A stretch of 34,449 nucleotides of DNA from Methylococcales bacterium (GCA_026399075.1 JAPLRR010000073.1:1-34449), one strand, 5' to 3'; positions 18,477 to 26,920 are shown, counted from the stretch's first letter. Numbers and translations: made by a program. The notes: a model not told the origin generated them from the letters alone.

Positions 18477-19070
18477 ATGGAAGAGCTATTCATCGGCTGG
18501 CTTAAAGAATACGGCTACGTTATTTTGTTCCTCTGGAGCATAGTAGAAGGGGAAATGGGGCTGATCATGGGCGGTATCATGTCCCATACCGGCGACATGC
18601 AATATTTCCTGACGGTCTTTATCGCAGGTCTAGGTGGCTTTACCGGCGACCAAATCTACTTTTATATAGGCCGCTTTAACAAGGGCTTTATCCAGCGCAA
18701 ACTGCATAAACAACGGCGTAAATTTGCCATTGCGCATTTATTGCTAAAAAAATACGGCTGGCCGATTATTTTTATGCAGCGCTATATGTATGGTTTACGC
18801 ACCGTCATTCCCATGTCGATAGGCATCACCAAATATTCCGCCAAAAAATTTGCCATCATTAACTTAATTAGTGCCTGGGCATGGGCGGCGATAACCGTAA
18901 CGCCCGCTTATTATTTTGGCGAACAGATACTGGAACTATTGGCCTATGCCAAAGCCCATTGGTATTTCGCCTTGCCCGTAGCCGGTGGCTTTGCTTATGG
19001 GGTAATCACTTATTTCCATAAACTTGAGCAACATTTTTTAGAAAAGCGTAGTAACCGTCCGGTAAAATAA
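18477..19070 (+). CDS. DedA-family membrane protein
   Basis: This 197-residue DedA/SNARE-associated (VTT-domain) protein belongs to a family tied to phospholipid flipping (undecaprenyl phosphate, phosphatidylethanolamine), membrane potential and envelope stress. It has the acidic EGEMGLIMGG motif near the N-terminus, GGFTGDQIYFYIGR, and the FxxRYxxGLRTVxPxxxG motif as QRYMYGLRTVIPMSIG, whose arginines are needed for activity in studied members. Later helices and a basic C-terminal tail (KRSNRPVK) fit an inner-membrane protein. The specific subfamily is not fixed. No strong ribosome binding site precedes the ATG. Confidence 0.9.
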   Translation: MEELFIGWLKEYGYVILFLWSIVEGEMGLIMGGIMSHTGDMQYFLTVFIAGLGGFTGDQIYFYIGRFNKGFIQRKLHKQRRKFAIAHLLLKKYGWPIIFMQRYMYGLRTVIPMSIGITKYSAKKFAIINLISAWAWAAITVTPAYYFGEQILELLAYAKAHWYFALPVAGGFAYGVITYFHKLEQHFLEKRSNRPVK

Positions 19071-19075
19071 CGAAA

Positions 19076-19113
19076 GTATTCAGGCCCCTCTTTTCCGAAG
19101 GGGGGCTGAATAC
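19076..19113. repeat. GTATTCAG...CTGAATAC hairpin (TTCAGCCCCC family, copy 2)
   Basis: GTATTCAG (19076-19083) and CTGAATAC (19106-19113) are perfect inverted arms around a C-run/G-run core. It starts six bases after the dedA stop and lies between the convergent dedA-like and lnt genes, so it may end transcripts from both sides. No long T run is present. Related units are at 8923-8955 and 31281-31311. Confidence 0.55.
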
Positions 19114-19130
19114 TATAAGCGCTTTTCGCC

Positions 19131-20702
19131 TTATGCAATTTGGCGCTTCTTTATTACCCCGATAACCAGCACCAAAACCAAGCCCCCCCAAAGCAAACCA
19201 GGCACTAACCAAAACCAATTTTGGTAAAACGTGGCAGGTGGATTTTTAAGATAAGGCACTTCATATAAGCCAGCCCATGGCTGATGCACGGGTGATTGTT
19301 CCAATAGCTTTCCGCTAGCCAATGACACCGTGGATACGCCCGTATTCGTGGCACGCAATACAGGCCGCCGAAACTCCACGCCCCGCGCCAAGGTCATATA
19401 CATGTGCTGGTAAGGTTCTTGCCAAGTGCCGTACCAAGAATCATTGGTGACATTGACGATAAACTGCGCACCCAGCTGTGCCAAAGCCCGCGAAAAGCCA
19501 GGGAACAGGCTTTCATAACAAATTTGCGCACCCATTTTATAGCCATTCCAGACCAATAATTCAGTGGGGCCGCCACCTCTGGCAAAATGGCCTGTTGCGG
19601 GTAACCAGTCACGGATTTGCGGAAAAAATTGTTCACCGGGGATGTACTCACCAAAAGCCAGCAAGATAGACTTGCTATAGTGTGGTGGCACTATTTCCCC
19701 GTCCTTATTCAAAACGAACAGCGAATTGGTGATCAATTCGGATGCCTTATCCAAGCTATAAGCACCAGTTATGATCGGCAACTGCCTTTCCTGTTGGTAA
19801 GTGGCCAGTGCGAAGGGCAAGGGATTGCTCGTGAATTGCTCGCCCATGAGGGATGGAAAAGCCGTTTCAGGCCACAGCACAAAATCAATTTTTACGTCCT
19901 TATGGGCTGTTAGGGCATTTTCCGTTAAGGTCAAATAGCGGCGGAGGATTTCTTGGCTATAACCCTTACCCAATTCAGCGGCCATTTTTTCTGAGTTTTC
20001 GGTACTGGCTTGCACCAGCAGCGCCCTAAATGACGCATCAGGCTTAGGCAACCGGGCTTCAAGCCACAGCCCACCAACGTTCAATAGTACAAAAGCAACT
20101 GCAACAGTCGCCAAGATAATCTTGCCAGACTTGAGTTTCCGCTGTTGCCAAGCAATGTATAGCGGTACGTTGCACAATAAGGTTGCCGCACTCAAACCAC
20201 TAAAGCCGATGAACTCGGCCCATTGGTAAATGGGGATATTGGCGCCATACCACGAGTAACCAAAATTCCAGTCAAACAAGGTCAGTGAATAGGCTTCGCA
20301 TAATAGCGTAATGACAGCCATCAGCCATAAGGACAACCGTGCGGACATGGCGAGTTTGCGCTGCACTATAAACCAAAGCAAGCCTGCCAAGGGCACGTAC
20401 AAATGGGCTATCAGCCCATAAACCACCATGCCTACGACCGCAAAAGGCCAATCCAGATGCGCAAACTCATGGAGTAAATAAGTGACCCAATTAAAACCGA
20501 TCAAGGTAAAAACAAAGGCGGTGGTCATACCCCCCAAAACGACCTGTTTAAGGCAGGTTTGCCGACCCCAAAACAACCATAAGGGCACAAAACAAAACAA
20601 GGAAGCCCACGGGGGGAAAGGGATATAACTGGTGCCTATCAGAAAACCGGACAGGACGGGAAGTGCCCAAATTTTGGGTTGGTGCGGAGTGCCACTGTTC
20701 AT
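19131..20702 (-). CDS. lnt: Apolipoprotein N-acyltransferase
   Basis: This 523-residue enzyme adds the third acyl chain to the N-terminal cysteine of lipoproteins in the inner membrane, after Lgt and LspA. The first part has several membrane helices, then the nitrilase-like periplasmic domain (about 225-485) and a last helix near 495-517. The catalytic triad is visible as Glu279 (WPETAFPS), Lys344 (HYSKSILLAFGEY) and Cys395 (ICYES), which align with E. coli E267, K335 and C387. In E. coli lnt follows the corC gene. Here a CNNM-type gene is present only far away, at 31495. No clear ribosome binding site is seen upstream. Confidence 0.96.
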   Translation of the reverse strand: MNSGTPHQPKIWALPVLSGFLIGTSYIPFPPWASLFCFVPLWLFWGRQTCLKQVVLGGMTTAFVFTLIGFNWVTYLLHEFAHLDWPFAVVGMVVYGLIAHLYVPLAGLLWFIVQRKLAMSARLSLWLMAVITLLCEAYSLTLFDWNFGYSWYGANIPIYQWAEFIGFSGLSAATLLCNVPLYIAWQQRKLKSGKIILATVAVAFVLLNVGGLWLEARLPKPDASFRALLVQASTENSEKMAAELGKGYSQEILRRYLTLTENALTAHKDVKIDFVLWPETAFPSLMGEQFTSNPLPFALATYQQERQLPIITGAYSLDKASELITNSLFVLNKDGEIVPPHYSKSILLAFGEYIPGEQFFPQIRDWLPATGHFARGGGPTELLVWNGYKMGAQICYESLFPGFSRALAQLGAQFIVNVTNDSWYGTWQEPYQHMYMTLARGVEFRRPVLRATNTGVSTVSLASGKLLEQSPVHQPWAGLYEVPYLKNPPATFYQNWFWLVPGLLWGGLVLVLVIGVIKKRQIA

Positions 20703-20798
20703 AAATTAAGTAAGGGGGCTGTGGAAGGATCGGTTATCCGCTAAGGTAAGGCATCATGCACCCAATCAAAGACCTTTGCCAACGCTGGCTTTTACACA

Positions 20799-20902
20799 AG
20801 TCAGAAAGCCCCTTCTCCCTAAGGGAGAAGGTTGGGATGAGGGAGTTTAACTACTTGATCTTATCCCCTCACCCCAACCCTCTCCCAGAGGGAGAGGGGG
20901 CT
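20799..20902 (-). repeat. Mirrored-hairpin repeat, copy A
   Basis: Read on the minus strand it starts AGCCCCCTCTCCC and ends GGGAGAAGGGGCT plus the tail TTCTGACTT. Its two 37-base halves are inverted copies of each other (I count 32 of 37 matches), and each half also folds into its own CTCTCCC/GGGAGAG-type hairpin. A close copy in the other orientation lies at 26815-26920, matching through the central ATCAAGTAGT region and the tail. It has no coding capacity. This size and symmetry fit a non-autonomous element. Confidence 0.65.
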
Positions 20903-20958
20903 ATGCACCGCACAACTTATTGTTTCTATCTATTTTAAAACTTGTGTAGTTACTTATG

Positions 20959-21008
20959 CCCAAAGGGAGGGGGAATCTTGTGTCGCCTTACCAGCTTCGT
21001 ACGCTATA
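20959..21008 (+). repeat. Truncated copy of the 105-bp MITE-like element
   Basis: Only the right half is kept. Half of the internal hairpin (CCCAAAGGGAGGGGG) and the full right terminal repeat (20980-21008, ending CGCTATA) match the intact copy at 26595-26699, with 27 of 29 bases the same in the terminal repeat. The left half is lost. Confidence 0.65.
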
Positions 21009-21029
21009 AGTTTGATTTCACTCACCCAA

Positions 21030-21049
21030 CCCTCTCCCTTTGGAGAGGG
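21030..21049. repeat. Short hairpin near the parA-like stop
   Basis: CCCTCTCC (21030-21037) pairs perfectly with GGAGAGGG (21042-21049) around CTTT. It lies 23 bases past the parA-like stop on the minus strand and may protect the transcript end. No T run follows. Confidence 0.5.
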
Positions 21050-21072
21050 CTATGTAGAAATGGCGTTTAGCT

Positions 21073-21852
21073 CTAAGCCCCATGCAACTCGGCATACAAG
21101 GCGCGAAATTCGTCGCTGAGCTTATGGCTAGGCACATAATGCACTAACGGCTGTGATATGCTGTGCGACTCCCTGACCTTCACGGAAGGGGAAATCATCG
21201 ACGCCAACACGGGCAAACCCTCGGCAATCAGTTCATCAACCAGTTGGCGCGGCAAATTGGCTTGTTTTTGGAATTGGTTGACGATAATGCCTTCAATCTC
21301 CAGGCTTTGGTTATGGTCGGCCTTAACTTCCGCCACGGTTTGCATCAACACATAAAGCGCCTGTCTGGCGAAGGTGTCGCAATCAAACGGGATCAAGCAT
21401 TTTTCAGCGGCAATTAGGGCTGATTGGCTGTAAAAGTTAAGAACTGGCGGGGTATCCATATAGACATCATCAAAGCCTTCCAGTTTGTCCAGCGCTTCTT
21501 TGAGCTTAAAGATTTTAAAACGGGACTCCAAGCGGCCTTGCAAAGGTTCAAGGTCAGGATGCGAAGGGATGACAAACAAATTAGGGAAAGGGGTTTCATG
21601 GATAATACCATCCAAACCTGAGCTGTTGTTATTACCAAACAGCGATAAGCTCAAGGTATCCTTAAAGAAATGCGCAATCGTCCTATCGCTGTCGGTCACT
21701 TTTTGACCCAGTAAATATTGCGTGGAATTACCTTGCACATCCAAATCGACAACCAGGGTGCGTTTGCCCTCAATAGCACTGATAGCCGCCAAATTACAAG
21801 TAATCGTTGATTTACCGACACCGCCTTTCTGATTGAAGATGACTCTGCGCAT
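21073..21852 (-). CDS. ParA/MinD-family ATPase, orphan
   Basis: This 259-residue Walker-type ATPase has the deviant P-loop KGGVGKST at 9-16, the DLDVQGNST switch I segment and the DTPPVLNFYS region. The signature lysines of ParA/MinD ATPases are present, so ATP-dependent dimerisation is likely. There is no N-terminal DNA-binding helix, so it is a short ParA type. No parB or parS-like gene is adjacent. Such orphans often position other cargo, for example chemosensory arrays or carbon-fixing bodies, or act in plasmid-like partition. The gene has its own good promoter (21889-21916) and a GGGGAA ribosome binding site. The cargo is unknown. Confidence 0.88.
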   Translation of the reverse strand: MRRVIFNQKGGVGKSTITCNLAAISAIEGKRTLVVDLDVQGNSTQYLLGQKVTDSDRTIAHFFKDTLSLSLFGNNNSSGLDGIIHETPFPNLFVIPSHPDLEPLQGRLESRFKIFKLKEALDKLEGFDDVYMDTPPVLNFYSQSALIAAEKCLIPFDCDTFARQALYVLMQTVAEVKADHNQSLEIEGIIVNQFQKQANLPRQLVDELIAEGLPVLASMISPSVKVRESHSISQPLVHYVPSHKLSDEFRALYAELHGA

Positions 21853-21888
21853 ATTATTCCCCGTGCAATCAATTAGATAAAAAACCCC

Positions 21889-21916
21889 ATTATAAGCCTT
21901 GTATTGCTAATATCAA
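21889..21916 (-). promoter_or_regulatory. Sigma-70 promoter of the parA-like gene
   Basis: On the minus strand TTGATA (21911-21916), a 16-base spacer and TATAAT (21889-21894) stand about 37 bases before the ATG. The -35 overlaps the stop codon of the upstream ybeL-like gene (21913-21915), so the parA-like gene can be expressed apart from it. Confidence 0.6.
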
Positions 21917-22398
21917 ATGCGTATAAATACTTTAGCGTTACAGGCAGGGCACTCGGGGATTTCACTAGGGGTTTTAAAGGCGATTTCTTTACCGCAGGCA
22001 TCGCAAATAAAGGTGCCGGGCACAGTAATGTCACCGCTGTGGTAGGTGTGGGTTTCCGCCAATTGTTTCAGTTTTGCCAATTCAATGCGGGTTTTGTCAG
22101 CCACACTTAAAAACGCATCCAAAGCAAAGTTTTCAATCAATTCAATATCAAACTTAAACCACTCGGAAAGTGAGCCGCTATCTTCTTCACTGGATAAGCC
22201 ATGGGCCGCCTGTTCAATATCGCGTTTGATAAAGCCGGTGAGTTTGTTTAGTTCATCGGCGGACAAGTCGCTTGTTTTGCTGGTTTTTTCTTTAGAAATT
22301 TCTAAGGCTTCAGCAAAGGAATGCAGCGTGTCTTCCATGGTTTCATGGAGATGGCCCATAAAGTCGGCATAAGCGGCGATAAGTTTATTTTTGTTCAT
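21913..22398 (-). CDS. ybeL: YbeL-like zinc-ribbon protein (DUF1451)
   Basis: This 161-residue protein has a helical N-terminal region rich in charged residues and a C-terminal zinc ribbon with CxxC at 132/135 and 150/153. The ICDACGKEIAF and ECPACNA knuckles fit DUF1451. In E. coli ybeL also lies next to, and divergent from, leuS, which supports the assignment. The molecular role of the family is not established as far as I know. AGGAC precedes the ATG. Confidence 0.85.
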   Translation of the reverse strand: MNKNKLIAAYADFMGHLHETMEDTLHSFAEALEISKEKTSKTSDLSADELNKLTGFIKRDIEQAAHGLSSEEDSGSLSEWFKFDIELIENFALDAFLSVADKTRIELAKLKQLAETHTYHSGDITVPGTFICDACGKEIAFKTPSEIPECPACNAKVFIRI

Positions 22399-22481
22399 AG
22401 TTTCAAGTCCTGAAATTGACGCTTTAGATTTAAGCTACAGTGGGGTATTCTAACGCTTTTGACCGGTAAAAGACGAGAAGG

Positions 22482-24929
22482 ATGCAAGAAAATTATCAAC
22501 CGCTCATTATTGAGCAAGACGTGCAAGCCGCCTGGGATGCCTCAGGGGTATTTAATGTGTCAGAATCTTCTGCTGAAAAATATTACTGCTTGTCCATGTT
22601 CCCCTACCCTAGCGGTAAATTGCACATGGGCCATGTGCGCAATTACACCATAGGCGACGTAATCAGCCGTTACCAGCGCATGTTGGGCAAAAATGTCATG
22701 CAGCCCATGGGTTGGGATGCCTTTGGCCTGCCCGCAGAAAATGCCGCCATGCAGCATGGTGTGCATCCAGCGGATTGGACTTACCAAAATATTGATTACA
22801 TGCGGGACCAACTCAAGCAATTGGGCTTTGGCTATGATTGGCAGCGGGAACTGGCCACTTGCGACCCTGATTATTATAAGTGGGAGCAATGGTTTTTCCT
22901 GAAATTGCTGGCAAAAGGCCTGGTCTATAAAAAAACTGCGCCCGTCAATTGGTGTCCCAATGACATGACCGTCTTGGCGAATGAACAAGTCATTGACGGC
23001 TGTTGCTGGCGCTGCGACACCAAGGTTGAGCGCAAAGAAATCGCGCAATGGTTTTTAAAAATCACCGCCTACGCCGACGAATTGCTGGAATCCTTGTCCA
23101 CCTTGGACGGTTGGCCGGAACAGGTGAAAACCATGCAAGCCAATTGGATAGGTCGGTCTGAAGGCGTGGAGATGGATTTTCCGGTACCGGGTATGGAATC
23201 GCCTTTACGGATTTACACCACCCGCCCCGACACCTTAATGGGTGTGACTTACTTGGCAGTGGCCGCCGAACATCCGCTGGCCTTAAAAGCTGCCGAAAGC
23301 AATGCCGACATCAGCACCTTCATCACCGAATGCAAAACTATGGAAACCTCCGAAGCAGCAATGGAAACCATGGAAAAGCGCGGTATGGATTCTGGCATTA
23401 CCGCCTTACACCCAATTACCGGTGAAGCGGTGCCCGTGTGGATAGCCAATTTTGTGTTGATGGGTTATGGCACTGGTGCGGTGATGGCAGTGCCAGCACA
23501 TGACCAGCGCGATTATGAATTTGCCCAAAAATACGGCATCGCCATTAAACAAGTCATTTTTGCCAAAGACGGCAGCCCGGATGATTGTTCCGAACAGGCT
23601 TACACAAGTAAAGGCGTGTTGCGCAATTCAGGTGAATTTGACGGCCTGAGCTCCGAACAAGCGTTTGTGGCGATTTCAGAAAACCTGGAAAAAGCCCAAA
23701 AAGGCCTACGTAAAACCAACTTCCGCTTACGTGACTGGGGCGTTTCCCGCCAACGTTACTGGGGCGCACCAATACCCGTCATTTATTGTGATGATTGCGG
23801 CACTGTACCTGTGCCAGAACAAGACTTGCCTGTCACCTTACCCCGCGACGTGGTGCTGGATGGTTCACAATCGCCTTTGGTTGCCCATCCGACTTTTTCC
23901 CATGTGGATTGCCCTAGTTGTGGCAAACCTGCGCGGCGCGAAACCGATACCTTTGACACCTTTATGGAATCGTCTTGGTATTTTGCGCGTTTTGCCGGCA
24001 ACAACCCCGCCAGCATGGTTGATGCCAGTGCCCAATACTGGCTGCCTGTTGACCACTACATCGGCGGTATAGAACACGCCATTTTGCATTTGCTCTATGC
24101 CCGTTTTTATACCAAACTGATGCGCGACGAGGGCTTGTTGGTTTGTGACGAGCCCTTTAAAAAGCTGTTAACCCAAGGTATGGTGCTAAAAGACGGCAGC
24201 AAAATGTCCAAATCCAAGGGCAACACCGTAGACCCGCAAAGCCTGATCGCCCAATACGGCGCGGACACCGTGCGTTTGTTCATCATGTTTGCCGCGCCCC
24301 CAGAACAATCCTTGGAATGGTCTGACAGCGGCGTGGAAGGCGCGTTCCGGTTTTTGAAACGGCTATGGAAGCAAGCTTATACCCACAGCGAATCTGGGCT
24401 ACCGACCAAAGCGCTGGACAAATCCAGCCTAACGGATGCCCAGCAAACCGTGCGCCGCCTTGTCCACCAAACCATCCAAAAAGTCAGCCATGATATGGGC
24501 GTGCGCATTATCTTCAATACCGCGATTGCCGCGAATATGGAGCTGGTCAATACCCTGGCCAAATTCACCGATGACTCCGACAATGGCAAGGCCATACGCC
24601 AAGAAGCCTTGGAAGCAATCGTGCTCATGCTCGCACCGATGGTGCCGCATATCTGCCATCAACTATGGCTGGATTTAGGCCATACCGAAGCCGTGGTTAG
24701 TGTGCCCTGGCCCGAAGTTGACAGCGCCGCATTAGAACAAGATTTGCTTGAACTGGTTGTGCAAGTCAACGGCAAGTTACGCGGCAAATTGTCAGTGTCG
24801 GTGTCCGCCTCTGCGGACGAGATACAAGCCTTGGCATTGGCAGATGAACATGTGCTGCGCTTTATCGAAGGCAAGCCCGTCAAAAAAGTGATAGTGGTGC
24901 CGAAAAAGCTGGTCAATATTGTTGTTTGA
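22482..24929 (+). CDS. leuS: Leucyl-tRNA synthetase
   Basis: This 815-residue class I synthetase charges tRNA-Leu in the cytoplasm. It has the HIGH signature as HMGH (48-51), in [20 protein letters not shown] read in parts, the editing CP1 domain (about 220-415) with TRPDTLMG and [13 protein letters not shown], and KMSKS at 574-578. The C-terminal domain ends in [16 protein letters not shown], as is usual. The start MQENYQP matches E. coli MQEQYRP, so this ATG is secure, with GAGAAGG directly upstream. It is slightly shorter than the E. coli enzyme (860). It heads leuS-lptE-holA. Confidence 0.98.
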   Translation: MQENYQPLIIEQDVQAAWDASGVFNVSESSAEKYYCLSMFPYPSGKLHMGHVRNYTIGDVISRYQRMLGKNVMQPMGWDAFGLPAENAAMQHGVHPADWTYQNIDYMRDQLKQLGFGYDWQRELATCDPDYYKWEQWFFLKLLAKGLVYKKTAPVNWCPNDMTVLANEQVIDGCCWRCDTKVERKEIAQWFLKITAYADELLESLSTLDGWPEQVKTMQANWIGRSEGVEMDFPVPGMESPLRIYTTRPDTLMGVTYLAVAAEHPLALKAAESNADISTFITECKTMETSEAAMETMEKRGMDSGITALHPITGEAVPVWIANFVLMGYGTGAVMAVPAHDQRDYEFAQKYGIAIKQVIFAKDGSPDDCSEQAYTSKGVLRNSGEFDGLSSEQAFVAISENLEKAQKGLRKTNFRLRDWGVSRQRYWGAPIPVIYCDDCGTVPVPEQDLPVTLPRDVVLDGSQSPLVAHPTFSHVDCPSCGKPARRETDTFDTFMESSWYFARFAGNNPASMVDASAQYWLPVDHYIGGIEHAILHLLYARFYTKLMRDEGLLVCDEPFKKLLTQGMVLKDGSKMSKSKGNTVDPQSLIAQYGADTVRLFIMFAAPPEQSLEWSDSGVEGAFRFLKRLWKQAYTHSESGLPTKALDKSSLTDAQQTVRRLVHQTIQKVSHDMGVRIIFNTAIAANMELVNTLAKFTDDSDNGKAIRQEALEAIVLMLAPMVPHICHQLWLDLGHTEAVVSVPWPEVDSAALEQDLLELVVQVNGKLRGKLSVSVSASADEIQALALADEHVLRFIEGKPVKKVIVVPKKLVNIVV

Positions 24930-24939
24930 GACGCTTAAA

Positions 24940-24963
24940 GGCGGAAAGCCCTGGCTTTCCGCC
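24940..24963 (+). promoter_or_regulatory. Intercistronic hairpin between leuS and lptE
   Basis: GGCGGAAAGC (24940-24949) and GCTTTCCGCC (24954-24963) pair perfectly around CCTG. It begins 10 bases after the leuS stop and 27 bases before the lptE start. There is no T run, so it is not a plain terminator. It could be an RNA-processing or stability element that sets the leuS/lptE ratio. Confidence 0.5.
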
Positions 24964-24989
24964 CCCTGCCCCGCAAAAAGGAATCATGT

Positions 24990-25487
24990 ATGCCCCTAAA
25001 AATCCGACTTATTTTGATAATTGCCCTGTCATTAAGTGCCTGCGGCTATCATCCGCGAGGAGCGATACAACTGCCGACCGGCATGAACAATGTGTACATG
25101 GAGGGCGGTTCATCCCAATTACAAAACCACTTTAAAAGCGCGATGGCAGTCTCCTCAGTGCCAGTGGCAAGCTCACCTGAAAAAGCCGGCATCATCGTCA
25201 GGATATTCGATGAGGACAGCCAACGGCGGGTGATGTCGCTAAGCTCCGGCGGTACGGCCAACGATTTTGAGCTGGGCTACCGCTTTGAATACGAACTCGT
25301 TGATGCCAACGACCGGATATTATCAGCACGGCAACCCATAGAAATTAAGCGTGAATATTACAACAACCAACTGGCCATTATCGCCAAAGACAGCGAAGAA
25401 ATGGTAATACGCGATGAAATGTACCAACAAGCCGTCCGTATGATTATCAACCGTGCCAGCATCGCCTTGCAGGCCAGCCCCAAATAA
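24990..25487 (+). CDS. lptE: LPS assembly lipoprotein LptE
   Basis: This 165-residue outer-membrane lipoprotein plugs the LptD barrel and helps insert LPS into the outer leaflet. The signal peptide ends in a lipobox, LSAC (Cys18), followed by the family start CGYHPRG. The rest shows the LptE pattern, including the FELGYRFEYELVDAND strand pair and a C-terminal helix. The gene stands between leuS and holA exactly as in E. coli (formerly rlpB). AAGGA lies at the proper distance. The holA start follows its stop by one base, so the two are translationally close. Confidence 0.93.
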   Translation: MPLKIRLILIIALSLSACGYHPRGAIQLPTGMNNVYMEGGSSQLQNHFKSAMAVSSVPVASSPEKAGIIVRIFDEDSQRRVMSLSSGGTANDFELGYRFEYELVDANDRILSARQPIEIKREYYNNQLAIIAKDSEEMVIRDEMYQQAVRMIINRASIALQASPK

Positions 25488-25488
25488 G

Positions 25489-26511
25489 ATGCGCCTTAAG
25501 CCAGAGCAATTAGGCGCGGCTTTACAAAAAGCACTAAAACCCGTGTATTTTATCTCGGGTGACGAGCCCCTACAGCTAGGTGAATTAGCCGATGCCATAC
25601 GTCTGGCCGCCAAAAAAGCTGGTTATGAAAACCGCGAAATCCTCAGCGCCGACACAGGCTTTGAATGGCATCAACTGGGGTTTTCGGCGGACTCTTATTC
25701 CATTTTTGCCGACAAAAAAATCATTGATTTACGCCTGCCTTCCGGCACACCTGGCGTAGATGGTGCAAAAGCCTTAACCGCCTATTGTGAACGCATCCCC
25801 GAAGATACCATTTTACTGGTTACCGCCGGCAAATTGGCCAGTGGCGCATTAAAATCCCGTTGGCTGGAAGCACTGGACAAGCATGGCGTGGTCATACAAG
25901 TTTGGCCCTTGGCGGGACAAGATCTCCTCCGTTGGCTACAGCAACGGCTCGCCCAGCGTGGCTTGCAGGCCGAACCCAATGGCGTGGCGTTGCTGGCCTC
26001 CCGTATTGAAGGCAACCTACTGGCCGCCGCCCAAGAAATTGAAAAACTGTATGTCCTCTATGGCGCGTGCAAACTCAGCCAACAACAAATTTTTGACGTG
26101 GTGGCCGACAGCTCGCGCTACGATGTCTACAAACTGATGGACAGCGCCTTGGCTGCCAATATAAGCCGTATTTTGAAAATCTTGTCTGGTTTGCGGGCAG
26201 AAGGCACAGCGTCTGCCATCGTATTATGGGCTTTAAGCCGTGAAGCCCGTAGCCTGGTAAAAATTAAGCTGGCGATTAACCAAGGCCAACACCGGGACAC
26301 AGTTTTTAAAAACAACCAAATCTGGGATAACCGCAAGCCATTGGTAAGCGCTGCCATAAGTAGGCTCAGCGACCATGACCTCAACCACATCCTAGTGCTA
26401 TGCGCAAAAGCCGATAGGCAAATCAAAGGCCAACAATCAGGCAATGCCTGGGAAACCTTGCTGACAATTTGTCTGTTGTTTGCGTCGGTACAAGCCGTGG
26501 CAGAGCGCTAA
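25489..26511 (+). CDS. holA: DNA polymerase III delta subunit
   Basis: This 340-residue clamp-loader subunit opens the sliding clamp. It starts MRLKPEQL, like E. coli MIRLYPEQL, and shows PVYFISGDEPLQLGE, then GNLLAAAQEIEKL and SSRYDVYKLMDSAL of the middle domain and WDNRKPLVSAAISRL near the end. I chose the ATG at 25489, one base after the lptE stop, because the in-frame ATG at 25453 would add 12 residues inside lptE that do not fit the family. In E. coli nadD follows holA. Here a repeat-filled gap follows instead. Confidence 0.95.
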   Translation: MRLKPEQLGAALQKALKPVYFISGDEPLQLGELADAIRLAAKKAGYENREILSADTGFEWHQLGFSADSYSIFADKKIIDLRLPSGTPGVDGAKALTAYCERIPEDTILLVTAGKLASGALKSRWLEALDKHGVVIQVWPLAGQDLLRWLQQRLAQRGLQAEPNGVALLASRIEGNLLAAAQEIEKLYVLYGACKLSQQQIFDVVADSSRYDVYKLMDSALAANISRILKILSGLRAEGTASAIVLWALSREARSLVKIKLAINQGQHRDTVFKNNQIWDNRKPLVSAAISRLSDHDLNHILVLCAKADRQIKGQQSGNAWETLLTICLLFASVQAVAER

Positions 26512-26594
26512 GGCAACAATAATGCGGGTAACTATTCCGCACATTGAAAACAAGGGGGCGCTGTACTTTGACGTGTTCCCTATGAACCCATAAG

Positions 26595-26699
26595 TATAAG
26601 AGCCGAAACTGGTAAAGCGACATTTGAAATACCCTCACCCTAACCCTCTCCCAAAGGGAGAGGGAATCTTGTGTCGCCTTACCAACTTCGTACTCTATA
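26595..26699 (+). mobile_element. 105-bp MITE-like element, copy 1
   Basis: The ends are 29-base inverted repeats (26595-26623 and 26671-26699) that begin TATA; I count about 20 of 29 matches. Between them is a hairpin CCCTCTCCC / GGGAGAGGG. A nearly identical copy, also 105 bases but inverted, lies at 32777-32881. A truncated one is at 20959-21008. TA at both ends would fit a TA target duplication, as in IS630/mariner-type elements, but this is inference. Confidence 0.65.
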
Positions 26700-26741
26700 T
26701 CTACACAAGATTTAAAGGCTATAAAAACAACAAAATGCGCC

Positions 26742-26814
26742 ACGCATAAGTAATTTCTTATTAGTTCTAGGCAGTAGCGGCAGACCTGCTACTTATGGCA
26801 AGTTACACGCATGA
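26742..26814. mobile_element. MITE-like element, copy 2 (short form), with 8-bp direct repeats
   Basis: The element spans 26750-26806 (57 bp). Its first 39 bases match copy 1 at 34 of 39 positions, and its end CTACTTATGGCAAGTTAC matches the end of copy 1. The flanks are ACGCATAA (26742-26749) and ACGCATGA (26807-26814), an 8-bp direct repeat with one difference. The large internal palindrome of copy 1 is missing, joined at CCTG. Confidence 0.6.
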
Positions 26815-26920
26815 ATCCCTCTCCACTTGGGAGAGGGCTGGGGTGAGGGGTATGTAAATCAAGTAGTCAAATCCCCTCATCCCAACCTTCTCCCAGAGGG
26901 AGAAGGAGCTTTCTGACTTA
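26815..26920 (+). repeat. Mirrored-hairpin repeat, copy B
   Basis: This is a close copy, in opposite orientation, of the unit at 20799-20902. It contains CCCTCTCC / GGGAGAGGG and CTTCTCCC / GGGAGAAGG hairpins, the shared centre ATCAAGTAGT and the tail CTTTCTGACTTA. It starts immediately after the right 8-bp repeat of the neighbouring MITE-like element. Confidence 0.65.

Larger units (their letters stand above)
20703..21072. other. Repeat-rich intergenic region between lnt and the parA-like gene
   Basis: No gene is evident in these 370 bases. They hold one mirrored-hairpin element (20799-20902), a truncated copy of the 105-bp MITE-like element (20959-21008), and a hairpin CCCTCTCC / GGAGAGGG at 21030-21049. 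The same two repeat types recur between holA and the TSUP gene. Confidence 0.7.

Noticed and set aside
20799-21049. CRISPR-like array of short palindromic units between lnt and the parA-like gene
   Set aside because: The units are different repeat families of unequal length without regular spacers, and no cas gene is present.
22399-22481. Leader-peptide attenuator or T-box before leuS
   Set aside because: The 83-base gap has no leucine-codon-rich leader, no terminator hairpin and no T-box features.
25453-25488. Upstream ATG of holA
   Set aside because: It lies within lptE. The family start (MRLKPEQL) begins at 25489, one base after the lptE stop.
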